A stretch of DNA of 38,758 bases from Mariniblastus sp. (GTDB lineage: Bacteria; Planctomycetota; Planctomycetia; Pirellulales; Pirellulaceae): positions 1 to 38,758 of the forward strand of contig JAKVBG010000038.1 in assembly GCA_022447605.1 (NCBI GenBank). Reading direction: 5' to 3'. Position 1 is the stretch's first letter. Each line of letters begins with the position of its first letter. The notes below the pieces were generated by a model. That model searched no databases, had not been told where the DNA came from, and was given only the letters and a program-made list of their open reading frames with translations. The position numbers were made by a program, and so were the translations under genes. Shown piece by piece: positions 15,115-26,000 of the stretch.

Positions 15115-17728
15115 ATTGATCCTCTTCGGGATTCGATTCGTTCTCCTGGATGACCAGGGAACTGCCCGCTGGGATGTCGTTCAGCACGGTCGTTCGACCA
15201 CTGGGCCAATGGACTTTCAACTGATCAATCTTGGGGTTGGCCCCCATGCCGATGTGCAGCTTGCGGCTGTTCTGCACCGAGAGTCCCTCGCTACAGGCAT
15301 AATTGTAGGCGGTGGTCTCATCCCCTCGAACAACTTCCAGCCTGGCACCATAGCCATCGCGCGAACTCCACTCGCTTGATGGTGCCGGCTCAGTATTGCC
15401 ACCGACCAACTCAACTTCCACACGGGCTTGAGGCCTTTGATTCTGAGGAATCAATTCCGCCATCTGGTTTCTCAAAATCCTGAAGCGGGGCGAATGGGTA
15501 CTCACCAGGCCAATGTCCAGCCAGCCATCCTGGTCATGATCAAATAGTACGAAACCTCGGCCATCCTCCTTGAAATCGGCACCCGACACGAGGGAAACGT
15601 CCTGGAAATTCCCATCCCGCTGGAGCTTCAAGCGGTTCCTTTCCAGGCCACTCAATGAATTACTGCGAATTTCATTGCCCGCCTCGCCTTCCCCTGTTTC
15701 AAACAGGCGGGGGGCACCTTCCAACAGCCACTGGTCCGAACCGGAAAATGCCTGGTCCTTGGTCGGATCGAAGCGCACGACCGCGCGCCAAAGGCAAGAT
15801 CACAAATCAGTGGTGGTGGCGACCGACTTGGGTGCCGAGTAATAGCCGCTGGGGACATACAGGTCGAGAGAGCCGTCGTTGTCAAAATCGGCCCACTGCC
15901 CACCAAACGACCAGCCGACTTTGGAGACCTGAATGTCGTCCGACTCCAGGCCGGCCACCTGTTCAAACTGGCTACCGTCACTCTGGTAAAGGAAATTTCC
16001 CCGGGCTGAAACGGCAATCCGCGGGTCCACGGTCTCCAGTTGATTCACAATCCGCATCCCGGCCTTGGAAAACATATTGGAGACATACAGGTCGAGGTGA
16101 CCATCGCGATTGTAATCTCCCCAACTGGCCCCCATGCCAAAACCGATCGAACCATCCGTCACAATCGTGTCAGTGATATCCGTAAACCTGGGCTCCATGG
16201 AACCTCGCTCGGTATCGTTTCGCAGGAACGCATCGGGAGAAAAGTCATTGGTCATGTAAAGGTCGAGATCCTGATCATTATCAAAATCTGCCCAAACACT
16301 CTGGTACGTATTGCGCCATTGTTTTAAGTCGTTATTGATCTCGACGCGCTTGAATGAACCACCCGTGTTCATCAAAACCACGTTGGGTGGACCTACCCGA
16401 TCCAGGTAATGGGATTGCTCACTGAACCGGCCCAACATCTCGGATCGGTCCAGGTCCCGCACGGTCACGTCAATCCACTTTCTGGGATCGCCGGCGCCAT
16501 AGCCATAGGTGCACAGGTACATATCCAACAAGCCATCCCGGTTGATATCGGCCACGGAAGCGGAGACCACACAGGGCGTGTCACCCATCATCTCGTTCAT
16601 CTTGGTGAAGGGAACAAATTTGCCCGCTTCATTCAGGAAAAACTGGCTCGGCTCGCGGTTCCTGCCGATGAATACGTCCTTGTCGCCATCGTTGTCGAAA
16701 TCAAAAAACAGGGCACAACTCGTAAAACCCTCTATCTCCAGGCCACTCCCCTCGGTGATGTCCTGGTACGTGCCATCACCCTGATTCCGCAACAACATCG
16801 TCTTTTCCCAGCGATCGACCAGGAACAGGTCTTCCCGACCGTCACCATCAATATCGACGACCGTGGCTGACGGGTACTGGTTGGAGGATTCCCAGTCCGC
16901 GAAATAGGGGTCCTCCGCACGAGGGGATTCCATCGAACCGGACTGCAGTCGGCTCATGATCAGCTCTTCATGCTCGGAACGGGTCATCCGCTCATACGTC
17001 TGCTGATCGGGTACCACCGTTTGCGTGATATTCTGAAACAGCAGTTTTTTTGCTTCAAAGAGATCCAGCGATTTCTGTTTCCAGGCGGTGATCTCCCATT
17101 GCCCATCGACGTTCTTCCAATGGATCTGCTGTTTACCCGAAATACCGAACGGGGCACCCTGGCCGTCATCCGATTTCCGCTGCGCGTGACCATCGCAAGC
17201 TGTTTGCATCACGAATTCCGCATTCGTTTCGCCGAAGGCACCTCCCACAATCCCGAATTTCAGACCGCTCAGGGAATACGCATCCAACAACGGTCTCCAG
17301 ATCGTTTGGGCCGTGGCAGGACTGGCCTGGTCGGCGATCGGCCAGGCAATCCGGGAAAACAGGTCGGTCGGGCTGTTCCCGGTTGCCGTTGGCAATGTGA
17401 GAGGTTCCAGGCCCTGGTATTGGAAATCACTGGCTACAAAATCGATCTTGTCCAGTTCCTGACTCATCAACAAGTTGGCCAGATGAGCCAACAACGGCGC
17501 CAAGGATTGATTGACTTCTTCCGAATCGACAATCGAACGGATCCGTTTCTCGGATTCCGTGACCGGTTCGGGCCGCCCCTGGGCAGCCACCGTCCTGGGA
17601 GCAACCTCCGCCACCGGATCCGTCTCAGGATCGAAAGGACCGGCCGGCGCCCTCCACCGATAGAACCCGAAGATCGATAACACGATGACGACCAGGACGA
17701 CGACAACAACAATCAGTTTGGAAGACAT
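15101..17728 (-). CDS. FG-GAP/ASPIC-UnbV (CRTAC1-like) exported protein with in-frame UGA, candidate selenoprotein
   Basis: One reading frame of 876 codons is interrupted by a single UGA at codon 643 (bases 15800-15802). The 642-residue upstream part and the downstream part are in the same frame. Layout: an uncleaved or signal-anchor helix (5-22), a region without repeats (about 50-265), and FG-GAP/VCBS calcium-binding loops at about 292-302, 343-353, 394-404, 481-491, 538-548 and 615-625. Another DxDxDG-type loop follows the UGA (DHDQDGWLD), and an ASPIC/UnbV domain ends the protein (GYGARLEVV ... LKVHWPSG). The two domains normally occur in one polypeptide, so the UGA splits a normal family member. 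The context reads TDL-UGA-SCLWR, and a SECIS-like hairpin follows. With selenocysteine inserted the product is 875 residues. Alternatives are a recent nonsense mutation, a sequencing error, or two proteins, the second starting at GTG 15778. A good promoter and AAAAGG Shine-Dalgarno precede the gene. Confidence 0.72.
15773..15788 (-). promoter_or_regulatory. Candidate bacterial SECIS hairpin
   Basis: In mRNA sense, the hairpin pairs GCGCGC with GUGCGC (one G-U pair) around the tetraloop GGUC, and a further G-U pair can extend its base. The loop begins 17 nt after the UGA at 15800-15802. The E. coli fdhF SECIS has the same GGUC loop 18 nt after its UGA, and the loop G and U contact SelB. A lower stem can form between UGCCU (4-8 nt after the UGA) and AGGCA (47-51 nt after it). 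No obvious counterpart of the fdhF bulged U was found in the upper stem. Confidence 0.6.
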
Positions 17729-17761
17729 AACACCTTTTCATTTTGCCTGAATGATTGCGTG

Positions 17762-17790
17762 ATTATACGAAACAGCCAACAAACCGACAA
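17762..17790 (-). promoter_or_regulatory. Sigma70-type promoter of the candidate selenoprotein gene
   Basis: On the - strand TTGTCG (17785-17790) and a perfect TATAAT (17762-17767) are separated by 17 bp. The predicted transcript would start near 17755, about 27 nt before the ATG at 17728. It lies in the 122-bp gap after the HEAT-repeat gene, so the FG-GAP gene can be expressed on its own. Confidence 0.65.
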
Positions 17791-17850
17791 GAAACCGGCC
17801 CGTCGCTGGACCCGAGAAGTCTGCCGACGCTCTCCGCTCTCTCCATTGTA

Positions 17851-19800
17851 TCAAGGCGTTTTCTGTTTCGTCCGTGCGATCAGCAGTTTGGCCCTCTCGA
17901 CCAGCTCCTCGTCCCCACTTACCGCAACGACTCTCTTCATGGCCGACGCTACCGATTTTGGGTCGTTATTGACGATCTTTTCACCGATCACGACGGCAGC
18001 CTGGCTAGCCGCGTCACTGAGTGAAGAATTTTCCAGGTGGAGTGTTACCATTTTCAGTCCCTGCGGCAAAGGGAAACGCGTCAAAGTATCGAGGACCAGC
18101 TTCCGCTCTTCATCTCGACTCGCCACCGCAAACGCCTTCTTGCTCATCTGCAGCCGCTGCCCGGGCCTGAGACCAAACTGTCGAATGACGCGGATATAAC
18201 CCCGCAGACAACGGACACGGTAGGCTGCGTTTCCCGACTGAGCCAGTTCCAGCAGGACGGGTGCCACGTCGGGCGTCAACCATTTTCCCAGCGCTTGCGT
18301 GGCGGCATTGGCGACCGATCGATCCTCGCCCTGGGCGGCGGCCTGCGCACCAGCCAAGGCCTGTGGACCCCCCACGTAGACCAGCAAGTCCATCAGGTCG
18401 GTCTGCGCCTGTTCGGTCGCCGTCGCCATACGTTCCAGCAGCACCCGGGATGCTGCGGCGCGGTCACCCATCCGCTGGCAAGCTTTGCGGAGGGCTTCCT
18501 TCATGGGCGGGGCGGACGGGGATGAACCAGCTGCCAGTAGTTGGTCGACCATCTGCGGAAAGTCTTCGAGACCCACGGTCCGTCCCAGGCCGTCGATGGC
18601 CAAGTTGCGAAGTTCGGCATCCTCCGAGGAAACGAATTGGAGCAACAGCGGAATCGCTCGTTTGATGCCACGTCGACCGGCCACGTCCACCAGCACCAGG
18701 CGTTCCTGTCCATCACTGTTTTTCAACCGATTCACCAGTTGCTCATCGACCTCGGGACCCGCTAGTTGGGCCAAACTGTCGCGGGAAATCGTGGCCATTG
18801 GCTGGTTGTCGGAGAGAGCCGCCCTGAGCAGAACAGGCAGGACCGATCCATCCCCCAAACTGCCAAGCACGCGGACAGCCGCCAACTTCATACCTTCATC
18901 ATCCGAGTCGGCCAGATCGGCCAGCGCCGGCAGCGCCGACACCTCACCCCGATCGCCCAATACGTGGACCAACAATACCTGGCGCTGCATGGGCAGTGCC
19001 TCAAGTTGTTTCAGCAGTTGCGCAGTCGTCTCGGCGTCCCTCTGATGGTGGGCCAGTTCCAAACCAATCCGAAACAGGTCCGGATCGGTATCACTCAGGT
19101 AGGAAACCATCAGGTCATTTTCATCCTGGGTGCCGGACCGAATTTCGCCGAGTCGCGAGGCGACATTGATATGCCTGGGCAGATCGGCCTGGCGCAGCAA
19201 CGCCAGGATCTCCAGTGCTTCCGCGTTCTTTCCGTCTTCCAGCAACCGGTCGGCCGCAGTCAGGCAGGCATCGGCTGCCGCCAGGCGCAACGACCGTTTG
19301 CCCGACAGCGCCTGTTTTACCGGACGGATCGATTCCGCCGTAGCCAGTGCTCCCAACCCGGAAACGGCCGCTGAGGCAACCTCGTCGTCCTGACCGACCG
19401 CCAGTCCCGACAGGGCGTCGATGGCCTTGATATCACCACGCGAGCCAACCGAATTGATCACGCCCACGAGTTGCGGACCCTTCAATTCACCCAATGCCTG
19501 ACGAAAAACCGTGTCGACCTTTGGAGAAGGGTTTGCTTCCAAAGCAAAACGGGCGTAGTGAGACAATTCTGGATCGGCCAGCAATTTCGCCACCGCAGGC
19601 ACCGACTTGGGAGTGCCGATAATGGCCAGTCGCTGACAAGCTTTCGCTTTATCAAACAATGGGGCATCCGAATCGAGAATGGCAATCAGCTGGGATTCGT
19701 CACCCTCAGCCGGCAGTGGTTGCTGAGCCGTCAGGAACACCGGCAACACCAGAAGTGCTACCAGGACCGGGATAGAAACGGCAAATCGAAACGAGACCAT
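17851..19800 (-). CDS. Exported HEAT-repeat protein
   Basis: 649 residues from the ATG at 19800. A Sec-type signal peptide is visible (hydrophobic core VSIPVLVALLVLPVFL, then TAQQP). The rest is a string of about 35-residue helical repeats with the HEAT pattern, for example SALPALADLADSDDEGMKLA, AVRVLGSLGDGSVLPVLLRA and AIPLLLQFVSSEDAELRNLA. No catalytic motif is present, so it is probably a periplasmic or envelope scaffold. The start at 19800 has AGGGG about 10 nt upstream and puts the signal peptide at the N-terminus; an in-frame start 12 codons earlier would bury it. It follows the Gfo/Idh/MocA gene after 81 bp on the same strand and may be co-transcribed with it. Confidence 0.85.
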   Translation of the reverse strand: MVSFRFAVSIPVLVALLVLPVFLTAQQPLPAEGDESQLIAILDSDAPLFDKAKACQRLAIIGTPKSVPAVAKLLADPELSHYARFALEANPSPKVDTVFRQALGELKGPQLVGVINSVGSRGDIKAIDALSGLAVGQDDEVASAAVSGLGALATAESIRPVKQALSGKRSLRLAAADACLTAADRLLEDGKNAEALEILALLRQADLPRHINVASRLGEIRSGTQDENDLMVSYLSDTDPDLFRIGLELAHHQRDAETTAQLLKQLEALPMQRQVLLVHVLGDRGEVSALPALADLADSDDEGMKLAAVRVLGSLGDGSVLPVLLRAALSDNQPMATISRDSLAQLAGPEVDEQLVNRLKNSDGQERLVLVDVAGRRGIKRAIPLLLQFVSSEDAELRNLAIDGLGRTVGLEDFPQMVDQLLAAGSSPSAPPMKEALRKACQRMGDRAAASRVLLERMATATEQAQTDLMDLLVYVGGPQALAGAQAAAQGEDRSVANAATQALGKWLTPDVAPVLLELAQSGNAAYRVRCLRGYIRVIRQFGLRPGQRLQMSKKAFAVASRDEERKLVLDTLTRFPLPQGLKMVTLHLENSSLSDAASQAAVVIGEKIVNNDPKSVASAMKRVVAVSGDEELVERAKLLIARTKQKTP

Positions 19801-19881
19801 CACTCTTTTCCCCTCAGTTGACGGAATGGGCACCAATGAAACTCGGTTTTTTGCATGTCGGGTTCGCTTTGGAAAATCAGT

Positions 19882-21147
19882 TTAAACGCGCCACGGTTCT
19901 CGCATGGCACGGGAACGCATACGGTTCGCTTCGTCATCGTCCCTAAATTCCTCGTTAACCGGGTCGAAGTTCAACTCCCTGCCAAGTTGCCAGGCGATAT
20001 AGGCGGCGTGGCAGACAACGTGGGACTGGGCCACCACCGCCGCATTGGCGTTGGTCAAAGCGCGGGTCTTCACACAGTCCAGGAAATTGCGAATATGGGT
20101 CGTGGGGTCTGTCCCCGCCCGGTGAAAGACGGACTGTTGCGTGCGGAGTGACGCGGGTTCGAGAATGAAGTTCCCGGAATCCCCGGTTTCGATCCAGCCT
20201 TCGTCACCCTCGTATCGCACACTGCAGGTCCCCATCCCCATCCAGCCTTCACTGCGCATCACCAGCTTCAGGCCGTCGGCATAAAAGCACTCCACGCCAT
20301 CCTGGTTGGGAACGTAACGGACCGGCGCCGTGTCATCGCGACCGGCAGCCCACTGGCAGAGGTCCACCGTGTGGGACCCCCACTCCAGAATTCCACCCCC
20401 GTGAAAGTCAAAATGGCCCCGCCAACCGCCGCGGACGTAGGCCGAGTTGTAGGGTCGCCAGGGACAGGCACCGAGCCAGCGATCCCAGTCACAGTCCTCC
20501 TTGGCCGGCTCCGGTTCGGCCGGCAGCCAATGATGGCTCGTGCCGGGAGGTCGCGTGTTGGCGTGTACCGTATGCAACTTGCCCAGCCGCCCGTCGCGGA
20601 CCAGGTCCTTGGCAAATTCAAAGTTCCCGATCGTCCGCCGTTGCGTTCCAGCCTGGTAGACCCGGCCATATTTGCGGTAGGCATCGGCCAGGGCACGGCT
20701 CTCGGCAATCGTCAGGGAACAAGGTTTTTCGCAATAGACATCCTTACCCGCCTTGGCGGCCAGGATGGAGGCCATCGTGTGCCAGCGGTCCCCGGTCGCG
20801 ATCAGCAGTGCATCGATATCATCACGGCCCAGCACGTCATACATATCCTGGTAGATCACGCAGTCCTGATTGCCGTACGTTCCATCGACCAGCGTCTTAA
20901 CCGCCTGGCGGCGGGTTTTCTGCAAATCGGCCACCGCTACAAACTGCACGTCCCGGTTCTTGAGAAAGCACTTCAAGTCGGTCGTACCGCGGGGGCCAAT
21001 ACCCAGGCCGCCCAGGACAATCCGTTCGCTGGGGGCAACGGCGCCATCCCGCCCCAGCGCCGAGGCAGGGATAATGGTGGGTAGCGCCAGGGTCGCCCCC
21101 GCCGCGGCAGTCGATCTGAAAAAGTCGCGTCGGTTTCCGGTTCTCAT
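19882..21147 (-). CDS. Gfo/Idh/MocA family oxidoreductase, Tat-exported
   Basis: 421 residues. It opens with a twin-arginine signal (NRRDFFRS, 5-12, followed by AAAGATLALPTIIPASA). The Rossmann motif GGLGIGPRG is at 46-54 and the family hallmark EKP at 140-142 (VYCEKPCSL). The C-terminal half is the alpha/beta oxidoreductase domain, with GGGILEWGSHTVDLCQW as the probable substrate-site histidine segment. These enzymes act on sugars, inositols or amino sugars with NAD(P). Tat export of the family is common in planctomycetes and implies folding with bound cofactor before transport. The substrate cannot be named. A GGAG lies about 7 nt before the ATG. Confidence 0.92.
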   Translation of the reverse strand: MRTGNRRDFFRSTAAAGATLALPTIIPASALGRDGAVAPSERIVLGGLGIGPRGTTDLKCFLKNRDVQFVAVADLQKTRRQAVKTLVDGTYGNQDCVIYQDMYDVLGRDDIDALLIATGDRWHTMASILAAKAGKDVYCEKPCSLTIAESRALADAYRKYGRVYQAGTQRRTIGNFEFAKDLVRDGRLGKLHTVHANTRPPGTSHHWLPAEPEPAKEDCDWDRWLGACPWRPYNSAYVRGGWRGHFDFHGGGILEWGSHTVDLCQWAAGRDDTAPVRYVPNQDGVECFYADGLKLVMRSEGWMGMGTCSVRYEGDEGWIETGDSGNFILEPASLRTQQSVFHRAGTDPTTHIRNFLDCVKTRALTNANAAVVAQSHVVCHAAYIAWQLGRELNFDPVNEEFRDDDEANRMRSRAMREPWRV

Positions 21148-21519
21148 CTTCTACTCCCATAAAAACGTCTCGCCCAAGTTAGTCTCAGCGGGAAGCATGA
21201 ACCTCGAGCGACGGGTCCTTTCGACTTCATTCTAGAACGGGTTCATTGATTTTCCAGTAGGAAAGAACCGTCTGAGTTCTGGCTGATCCGCCGAGGCAAA
21301 GTGGGATTCGACGAGCCGCTACCCGCTCTCGATATCGCTAAAAAACAAGACTTGAAATCGCCCTGTCAAATCCTGTCCCGAATGAACTTGATGAACATCC
21401 ATCATTCACCGTCCGCGCCGCACTGGCCAGCCGCGTACAGGATTTTGGTCGTCGAACCGGGAGCGCCCTCCTGGCAGCACGCCACGAGATCAAACTCATA
21501 CCGGAGCCAGCCGGCAAAC
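21148..21519. other. 372-bp intergenic region, promoter side of the Gfo/Idh/MocA gene
   Basis: No convincing gene or RNA is seen. On the - strand a weak promoter-like pair (TGGAAA, 17 bp, TAGAAT) lies about 80-110 bp upstream of the oxidoreductase start. A TTGTTTTTT run near 21340 has no clear stem before it. Confidence 0.4.
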
Positions 21520-22977
21520 CTACGAGATCAGCTGGGGAATCGGCTCGGCTCCCTCCACCCCGACCAGGCGTCGATCGAGCCCACCAAAGAAGTAGCTCAA
21601 CTTGTTGCAATCGACCCCCATCTGGTGCAGGATCGTGGCGTGAATCCGACGCACGTGGAAACGGTCCTCAATCGCGACCGAACCGAGTTCATCGGTTTTA
21701 CCGACCGAAACGCCACCCTGGATACCACCACCGGCCATCCACATCGTGAACCCGTAGGCATTGTGATCCCGGCCCGTACCCTTGGCGTACTCGGCCGTCG
21801 GTTGACGCCCAAATTCGCCACCCCAGACGATCAAGGTCTCGTCGAACAGACCCCGCTGCTTGAGGTCCTTGATCAGGCCGGCAATCGGCTGATCCGTTTC
21901 CTCGGCGTGCAGATCGTGGTTGATCTTCAAATCACCGTGGGCATCCCAGTTCGCATCGTTGTGATTCCCACCGGAATAGATCTGGATAAAACGAACGCCC
22001 CGCTCGACCAGTCGGCGGGCCAACAGGCACTGCTTGCCGAAATATCCGGCCACAGGATGGTCGATGCCATACAGGTCGCGCGTGGCGGCCGTCTCCTGGC
22101 CCAGGTCGACCGCTTCGGGGGCGCTCGCCTGCATCTTGTAAGCCAGTTCGTAACTCGCAATCCGCGCGGCCAGGTTCGTGTTGTCGTCCCGGTTCTGGAA
22201 ATGTTCGCGATTGTAACCCTGGATCCGGTCGATCATTTGCCGCTGGGTCGTCTTCTGAATCTGGTTCGGTTCCAGGTTCAGGATCGGGTTACCGGTGGAC
22301 CGCAGCTGGGTCGCCTGGTACGTGGCCGGCATGTAACCGGCGGACCAGTTCTTGGGACCGCTGATCGGACCACCCCGCTTGTCGAGCATCACCACGAACC
22401 CGGGCAGGTTCTGGTTGACCGTACCCAAACCGTAATTGATCCACGATCCCAGGCAGGGGCTGCCACTCAGGATTTCACCACTGTTCATTTGCAACATGGC
22501 CGACCCATGGATCGGCGAATCGGCCGACATCGAGTGAATGAACGCGATATCGTCCACATGCTCGGCCACGTTGGGAAACAGCGACGAGACCCATTTGCCG
22601 CATTCGCCATACTGCTTGAACTTCCAGCGAGGCTCGACAATCCGCCCCTGGTTTTTGTGCCCGCCACGGCCAAACGTTTTGACCTTCACCGTCTTGTTGT
22701 CCATGCCGATCATATTCGGCTTGTAATCGAACGTATCAATATGGCTCGGCCCGCCGTACATGAACAGGAAGATGACCGACTTCGCCTTCGGTGCAAAATC
22801 GGTGGGCTTCGGTGCCAGCGGGTTTTTCCAATCGGCCAGATCGTCCGCCGCCCGGGCCTGTTTGGCGAAAAAGGAATCCCCCAGCATGCCCGCCAGGGCC
22901 GTGCCGGCGAAACCGCCACCAGCCTGCCACATGAATTCCCGTCGGGTTCGACCACAGAAGTTTCTTTGCTTGCTCAT
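21520..22977 (-). CDS. DUF1501 domain-containing protein, Tat-exported
   Basis: 485 residues. A twin-arginine signal is present at the N-terminus (RTRREFMWQ, then GGGFAGTALAGML). The body matches DUF1501, a family related to the alkaline phosphatase/sulfatase fold. Visible segments are FLFMYGGPSHIDTFDYKP near 70-87, SADSPIHGSAMLQMNSG near 155-171, and VWGGEFGRQPTAEYAKGTGRDHN near 384-406. In planctomycetes it almost always pairs with a DUF1549/DUF1553 protein, as here: it lies 76 bp downstream of that gene on the same strand. Function is not experimentally established; a role in handling sulfated or complex polysaccharides is often proposed. No strong Shine-Dalgarno is seen. Confidence 0.92.
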   Translation of the reverse strand: MSKQRNFCGRTRREFMWQAGGGFAGTALAGMLGDSFFAKQARAADDLADWKNPLAPKPTDFAPKAKSVIFLFMYGGPSHIDTFDYKPNMIGMDNKTVKVKTFGRGGHKNQGRIVEPRWKFKQYGECGKWVSSLFPNVAEHVDDIAFIHSMSADSPIHGSAMLQMNSGEILSGSPCLGSWINYGLGTVNQNLPGFVVMLDKRGGPISGPKNWSAGYMPATYQATQLRSTGNPILNLEPNQIQKTTQRQMIDRIQGYNREHFQNRDDNTNLAARIASYELAYKMQASAPEAVDLGQETAATRDLYGIDHPVAGYFGKQCLLARRLVERGVRFIQIYSGGNHNDANWDAHGDLKINHDLHAEETDQPIAGLIKDLKQRGLFDETLIVWGGEFGRQPTAEYAKGTGRDHNAYGFTMWMAGGGIQGGVSVGKTDELGSVAIEDRFHVRRIHATILHQMGVDCNKLSYFFGGLDRRLVGVEGAEPIPQLIS

Positions 22978-23053
22978 ATTGTCTGCTTCAATTCGTTTAA
23001 CACAAAAAATTGCAAATCTCGTTCAACCTCGCAACGTTCACCCGTCACACGGC

Positions 23054-26000
23054 TCAATCCAAGTACATAAATTCATTCAGGTTTAACGCCACAACGCAGA
23101 AAAGTTTCAGCGGCGAAACGGTCGACCCTTCTTCCTGCTTAGATTCCAGCGAGCGGATAAAATCGACACCATCCTGAACCTCTTCGGACGTCGGCTGACG
23201 CTGCCAAACACGGGCCAGGATCAGACGAACCTGGCCGGGCAGATCATCGGGCACTTCCCGGGCTACCTGCTCGGCAAACTTCCCGGCCTCCTGGTTGACG
23301 AACTCGCTATTGAGCATCCCCAACGCTTGCGTCGGCTGCACCGTATTGAACCGAACCGGGCAGGAGGAATCGGGATCCGCAACGTCAAAACTCTGCATGA
23401 TCGGCACGGGCAACGAACGCTTGATATGGATATAGATGCTCCGCCGGGTAATGTCTTCCGGTGACGAGTTGCCCCAGTTTTCGCCCGGCCGGGACTGCCC
23501 ATGCAAAATCTCTTTTTCGATTTTCGGGAAAATACTCGGGCCGAACATCTTGTCACGATTGAGCGTCTGGTTGACCGCCAAAATCGAATCCCGCAATTCC
23601 TCGGCTGTCAGCCGCCGCATTTCAAACCGCCACAGGTGGTCATTGGTCGGGTCGGCCGCCAGGGAGGCCGGGCGCGACTCGGATGACATCTGATACGTTT
23701 TGCTCAGCATGATCTTCTTGTGCAGCGCCTTCATTCGCCAATCGCCCTCGACGAGCTCGGCCGCCAACCAATCGAGCAACTCGGGGTGGGTCGGTGGTGT
23801 TCCCTGGAAGCCAAAATCGTTCGACGATCGGACCAGGCCACGGCCAAAATGGTGCTGCCAGATACGGTTGGCCATCACCCGCGCGGTCAGTGGATTTTGT
23901 GGGTCAACGATCCAGTTGGCCAAGGCGGTTCGACGCCCGGTCGATTTGCCATCGGCCGGCTTCTGAACGACTGGCTCCGGGGGAGACAGGACCGATGGGA
24001 ACCCGGGCTCGACCTGATCGCTCTCGGCACTGGCATTCCCACGAACCAGGACAAACGTCGGTTCGGCCGTATCCCCTTTCTCGGTCACGCACAGGGCCGC
24101 CTCGAGGTTCTTCGGCCGATTGCCGCGCAGAAACTTCATCCGCTCGAACTGCTTTTTGTATTCGACATATTCTTCCTCGGTGAACAACTCGCCATTGAGT
24201 TCTTTACCGACACGCTGCTTGACCAGAGGAACTCGATTCATCTCGTGCCTGAACTCCTCATGCTCAACCGGGATGAAATCCTTCTTGACCCGCTTTTCAA
24301 CCTGGTTCAGGTATTCCCGGTTCTCCTTGACGTCCTTCTCGTACTGCTGCACCTCTGTGGTATGGGACTGCTGTTCTTCCTCCGAGACGATCGGTCGGGA
24401 TGACTGACGCAGCACGGTGTCGTGTCCACGCACGCCGTAACGCTGGACATTCCGGAAGAACGCCAACATCGAGTAGTAGTCTTTGGTCGGAATCGGATCG
24501 ATTTTATGATCGTGACAGCGGGCGCAATGGACCGTCATCCCCAGGAACGCCTGAGAGGTCGTGGCCAGCACATCGTCCATATCGTCATACCAGGCCTGCT
24601 TGTGGTCGACCGGCTCGTCGTCCCATTTTCCCAGCCGATAATAACCGGTGGCAATTAGCGTCTCCGGCGTTTTCCCGGCGATTTCATCGCCCGCCAATTG
24701 TTCGATGACAAACTGGTCATACGGCTTGTCAGCATTGAACGACTGGATTACGTAGTCCCGGTACCGCCAGACAAATGGCTTGGTGCCATCCCGCTCGTAA
24801 CTGTTCGACTCGGCATAGCGGACCAGGTCGAGCCAGTGCCGGCCCCATTTCTCACCGTAATGCGGCGAAGCCAGCAATTGGTCGATCAAGTTCTCCCAGG
24901 CATCGGGGGACGAATCGTCGACAAACGCCCGAACCTGCTCGGGTGTCGGGGGCAAGCCGGTCAGATCGTAATACGCCCGGCGAACCAGGGTCTGCCTGGA
25001 TGCACGAGGATTCGGTTCCAGGTTCTGTTCACGCAATTGCCGGTAGACAAAAGCATCAATCGGATGGGTCGGACGGGAACCTTTCTCGGCTACCGCAGGA
25101 ACCGAGGGACGCTGGACCGGTTGGTAAGACCACCACTTTTTGGTCTCGGCGTTGACGGTCGGTACGGAGTGGGCTTCGGCCGTTCTTTCCGGTTTGAATT
25201 CTGCGCCTTTCCACGGAGCCCCCATCTGGATCCAGGCAGTGATATTCTCGATATCCTCCTTCGCCAGTTTTCCGTCGGGGGGCATTTCGTACGATTCGTA
25301 GTTGATCGCTTCGACCAACAGGCTGTCCCGTGGCGAATCCAGGTCGATCGCCTCACCCGACTCACCACCCGCCAACAGATCTTCCCGATTGGTCATCACA
25401 AAGTCAGCGCGGATCTTGTCGCCCGAACCGTGACAACCAAAACACTTTTCCTGGAAAACAGGCAAAACTTTCGTTTCAAAAAATGCACCGGCCTCCGCCT
25501 CGCTCATCTGCGGCACTTCCGGTTCCTGGCTAATCTGCACGACTTCAATGTCATCGAACCAGGCAGTACCTGTCGCCCGCCCCCATCCTCCAAACAGGCA
25601 GTTCAGCAATACACTGTCGCGGGAGCCCGAGTTGAATTCGGTCGTCACGCGGGTCCAGTCGTTGTCGCCCTGGAGTGCGTCCGTCTTGCCCTCAAATTGC
25701 AGTTCATGCAAGTTGATCAGGGCCCCGAGACCTCCGCCCCCGACATTCTCGGTCTTGATCCAGGCCGTGACGCGGTAGTCCCGGTTCGGCTTGACCTTCA
25801 GCCGGTAACTCCAACTGGCATCAGCCCCCTCCTGCGATGAAATGACGACAGCGCGTTTACCCGTTCGGCCTGCCTCGGGATCGATCCGGAAGACCGGTTC
25901 ACCACTCCAGGTATTGGTGGTCCATGATTGGGCCGCCTGCGCTCCACCTTTTTCAAAGCTGCTGTTCTGGACCAGGTTCTTGGCTCGGACTGATTCGAAT

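Noticed and set aside
15101..15778. Separate gene for the ASPIC/UnbV half, starting at GTG 15778
   Set aside because: No Shine-Dalgarno, no own promoter, and the sequence between the UGA and the GTG (SCLWRAV) reads as continuing protein. Kept only as an alternative.
15652..16017. Possible frameshift joining the two halves of the FG-GAP/ASPIC-UnbV gene through another - strand frame
   Set aside because: The two halves are already in the same frame, 8 codons apart across the UGA; the other frame gives an arginine/serine-rich product without motifs.
21301..23070. 589-codon open frame on the + strand
   Set aside because: It lies opposite the DUF1501 gene, is rich in Arg/His/Pro as expected for a GC-rich antisense shadow, and shows no domain.
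24698..25840. 380-codon + strand open frame
   Set aside because: Antisense shadow of the DUF1549/DUF1553 gene; no recognisable domain or ribosome-binding site.
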